In this document: piece by piece, positions 6,688-6,975 of the stretch
Position numbering within the stretch: position 1 is the stretch's first letter
Layout of the letters: each line of letters starts with the position of its first letter
NCBI GenBank assembly: GCA_964250215.1
Contig: CAXUEX010000144.1
Location: 1 to 6,975 of the forward strand
From: DAIDJM01 sp964250215
Lineage (GTDB): Bacteria > Pseudomonadota > Alphaproteobacteria > Acetobacterales > Acetobacteraceae
Direction: 5' to 3'
DNA: 6,975 nucleotides
Program-made: the position numbers and the translations under genes
The notes under the pieces: model-generated
What the model was told of the DNA's origin: nothing
Databases searched by the model: none
What the model saw: the letters and a program-made list of their open reading frames with translations, nothing else

Positions 6688-6975
6688 TTGCGGAACACCA
6701 AGCGCCTGCACGTGATCACCTGGGGCTGCCAGATGAACGTGTACGACAGCGCGCGCATGGCGGACGTTCTGGCGCCGCTGGGCTACGGGCCGGCGGACGG
6801 GCCCGAGGACGCCGACATGGTGATCCTGAACACCTGCCATATCCGTGACCGCGCGACCGAAAAAGTGTTCTCCGAGCTGGGCCGGCTGCGGCGTGTGAAA
6901 CAGGCGCGGGCGGCGGAAGGCAAAGCCACCGTGCTGGCGGTGGCCGGGTGCGTGGCGCAGGCCGCAGGCGCCGAG
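6688..6975 (+). CDS. miaB: MiaB, tRNA-2-methylthio-N6-dimethylallyladenosine synthase (N-terminal part)
   Basis: The first 96 codons are present and the gene runs off the right edge. MiaB is a cytosolic radical-SAM enzyme that adds a methylthio group to C2 of N6-isopentenyladenosine-37 in tRNAs reading UNN codons. The visible part is the N-terminal UPF0004 domain: RLHVITWGCQMNVYDSARM (6-24), DADMVILNTCHIRDRATEKV (41-60) and VLAVAGCVAQ (82-91). Its three cysteines, C14, C50 and C88, are the known ligands of the auxiliary [4Fe-4S] cluster. WGCQMN and the NTCxIRxxAxEKVFSELG pattern separate MiaB from the relatives RimO and MtaB. The radical-SAM CxxxCxxC and TRAM domains lie outside the window. 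The TTG at 6688 is chosen as start because GAGGAAGGA (6673-6681) lies 6 bases upstream and only six residues precede the conserved RLHVITWGC. No in-frame ATG lies upstream on this side of the gap; GTG at 6712 would cut into the first conserved strand. Confidence 0.95.
   Translation, partial: MRNTKRLHVITWGCQMNVYDSARMADVLAPLGYGPADGPEDADMVILNTCHIRDRATEKVFSELGRLRRVKQARAAEGKATVLAVAGCVAQAAGAE

Noticed and set aside
5493..6848. Acyltransferase frame read through the N run to 6848
   Set aside because: The gap length is not reliable, and past the gap this frame overlaps miaB out of frame. The fusion is an artefact of counting N as real bases.

Overview
This is a G+C-rich window (roughly two-thirds G+C by eye) from a Gram-negative bacterium. 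TamA and TamB are present, so the cell has an outer membrane. The composition, the acyltransferase-miaB pairing and the MiaB sequence suggest an alphaproteobacterium, possibly Rhodospirillales/Acetobacteraceae. That placement is an inference from sequence style, not a database result.

Layout: two transcription units diverge from a 151-base region (5435-5585). Leftward on the minus strand runs a compact three-gene cluster: tamA (5434-3593), a two-domain VOC/glyoxalase-like protein (3577-2831), and tamB (from 2807, running off the left edge). The gaps are only 15 and 23 bases, so they are very probably one operon. Rightward on the plus strand come a PlsC-type lysophospholipid acyltransferase (from 5586), whose 3' end is lost in a 47-base run of N (6501-6547), and then the first 96 codons of miaB (from 6688), which runs off the right edge.

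How the genes work together: TamA is an Omp85-family outer-membrane barrel with periplasmic POTRA domains. TamB is an inner-membrane-anchored, very long beta-strand-rich periplasmic protein of the AsmA-like group. Together they form the envelope-spanning translocation and assembly module, implicated in outer-membrane protein assembly and in phospholipid transfer between the membranes. The divergent acyltransferase makes or remodels membrane lipid, so the left three-quarters of the window is mostly an envelope-biogenesis neighbourhood. MiaB is a radical-SAM tRNA methylthiotransferase and is functionally unrelated.

The most noteworthy points are the VOC gene wedged between tamA and tamB, a stem-loop that would bury the miaB ribosome-binding site, and the absence of recognisable Shine-Dalgarno sequences before tamA, tamB and the acyltransferase. 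I found no mobile element, CRISPR array, tRNA or rRNA, and no clear evidence of an undescribed system. No gene-free stretch exceeds 300 bases.
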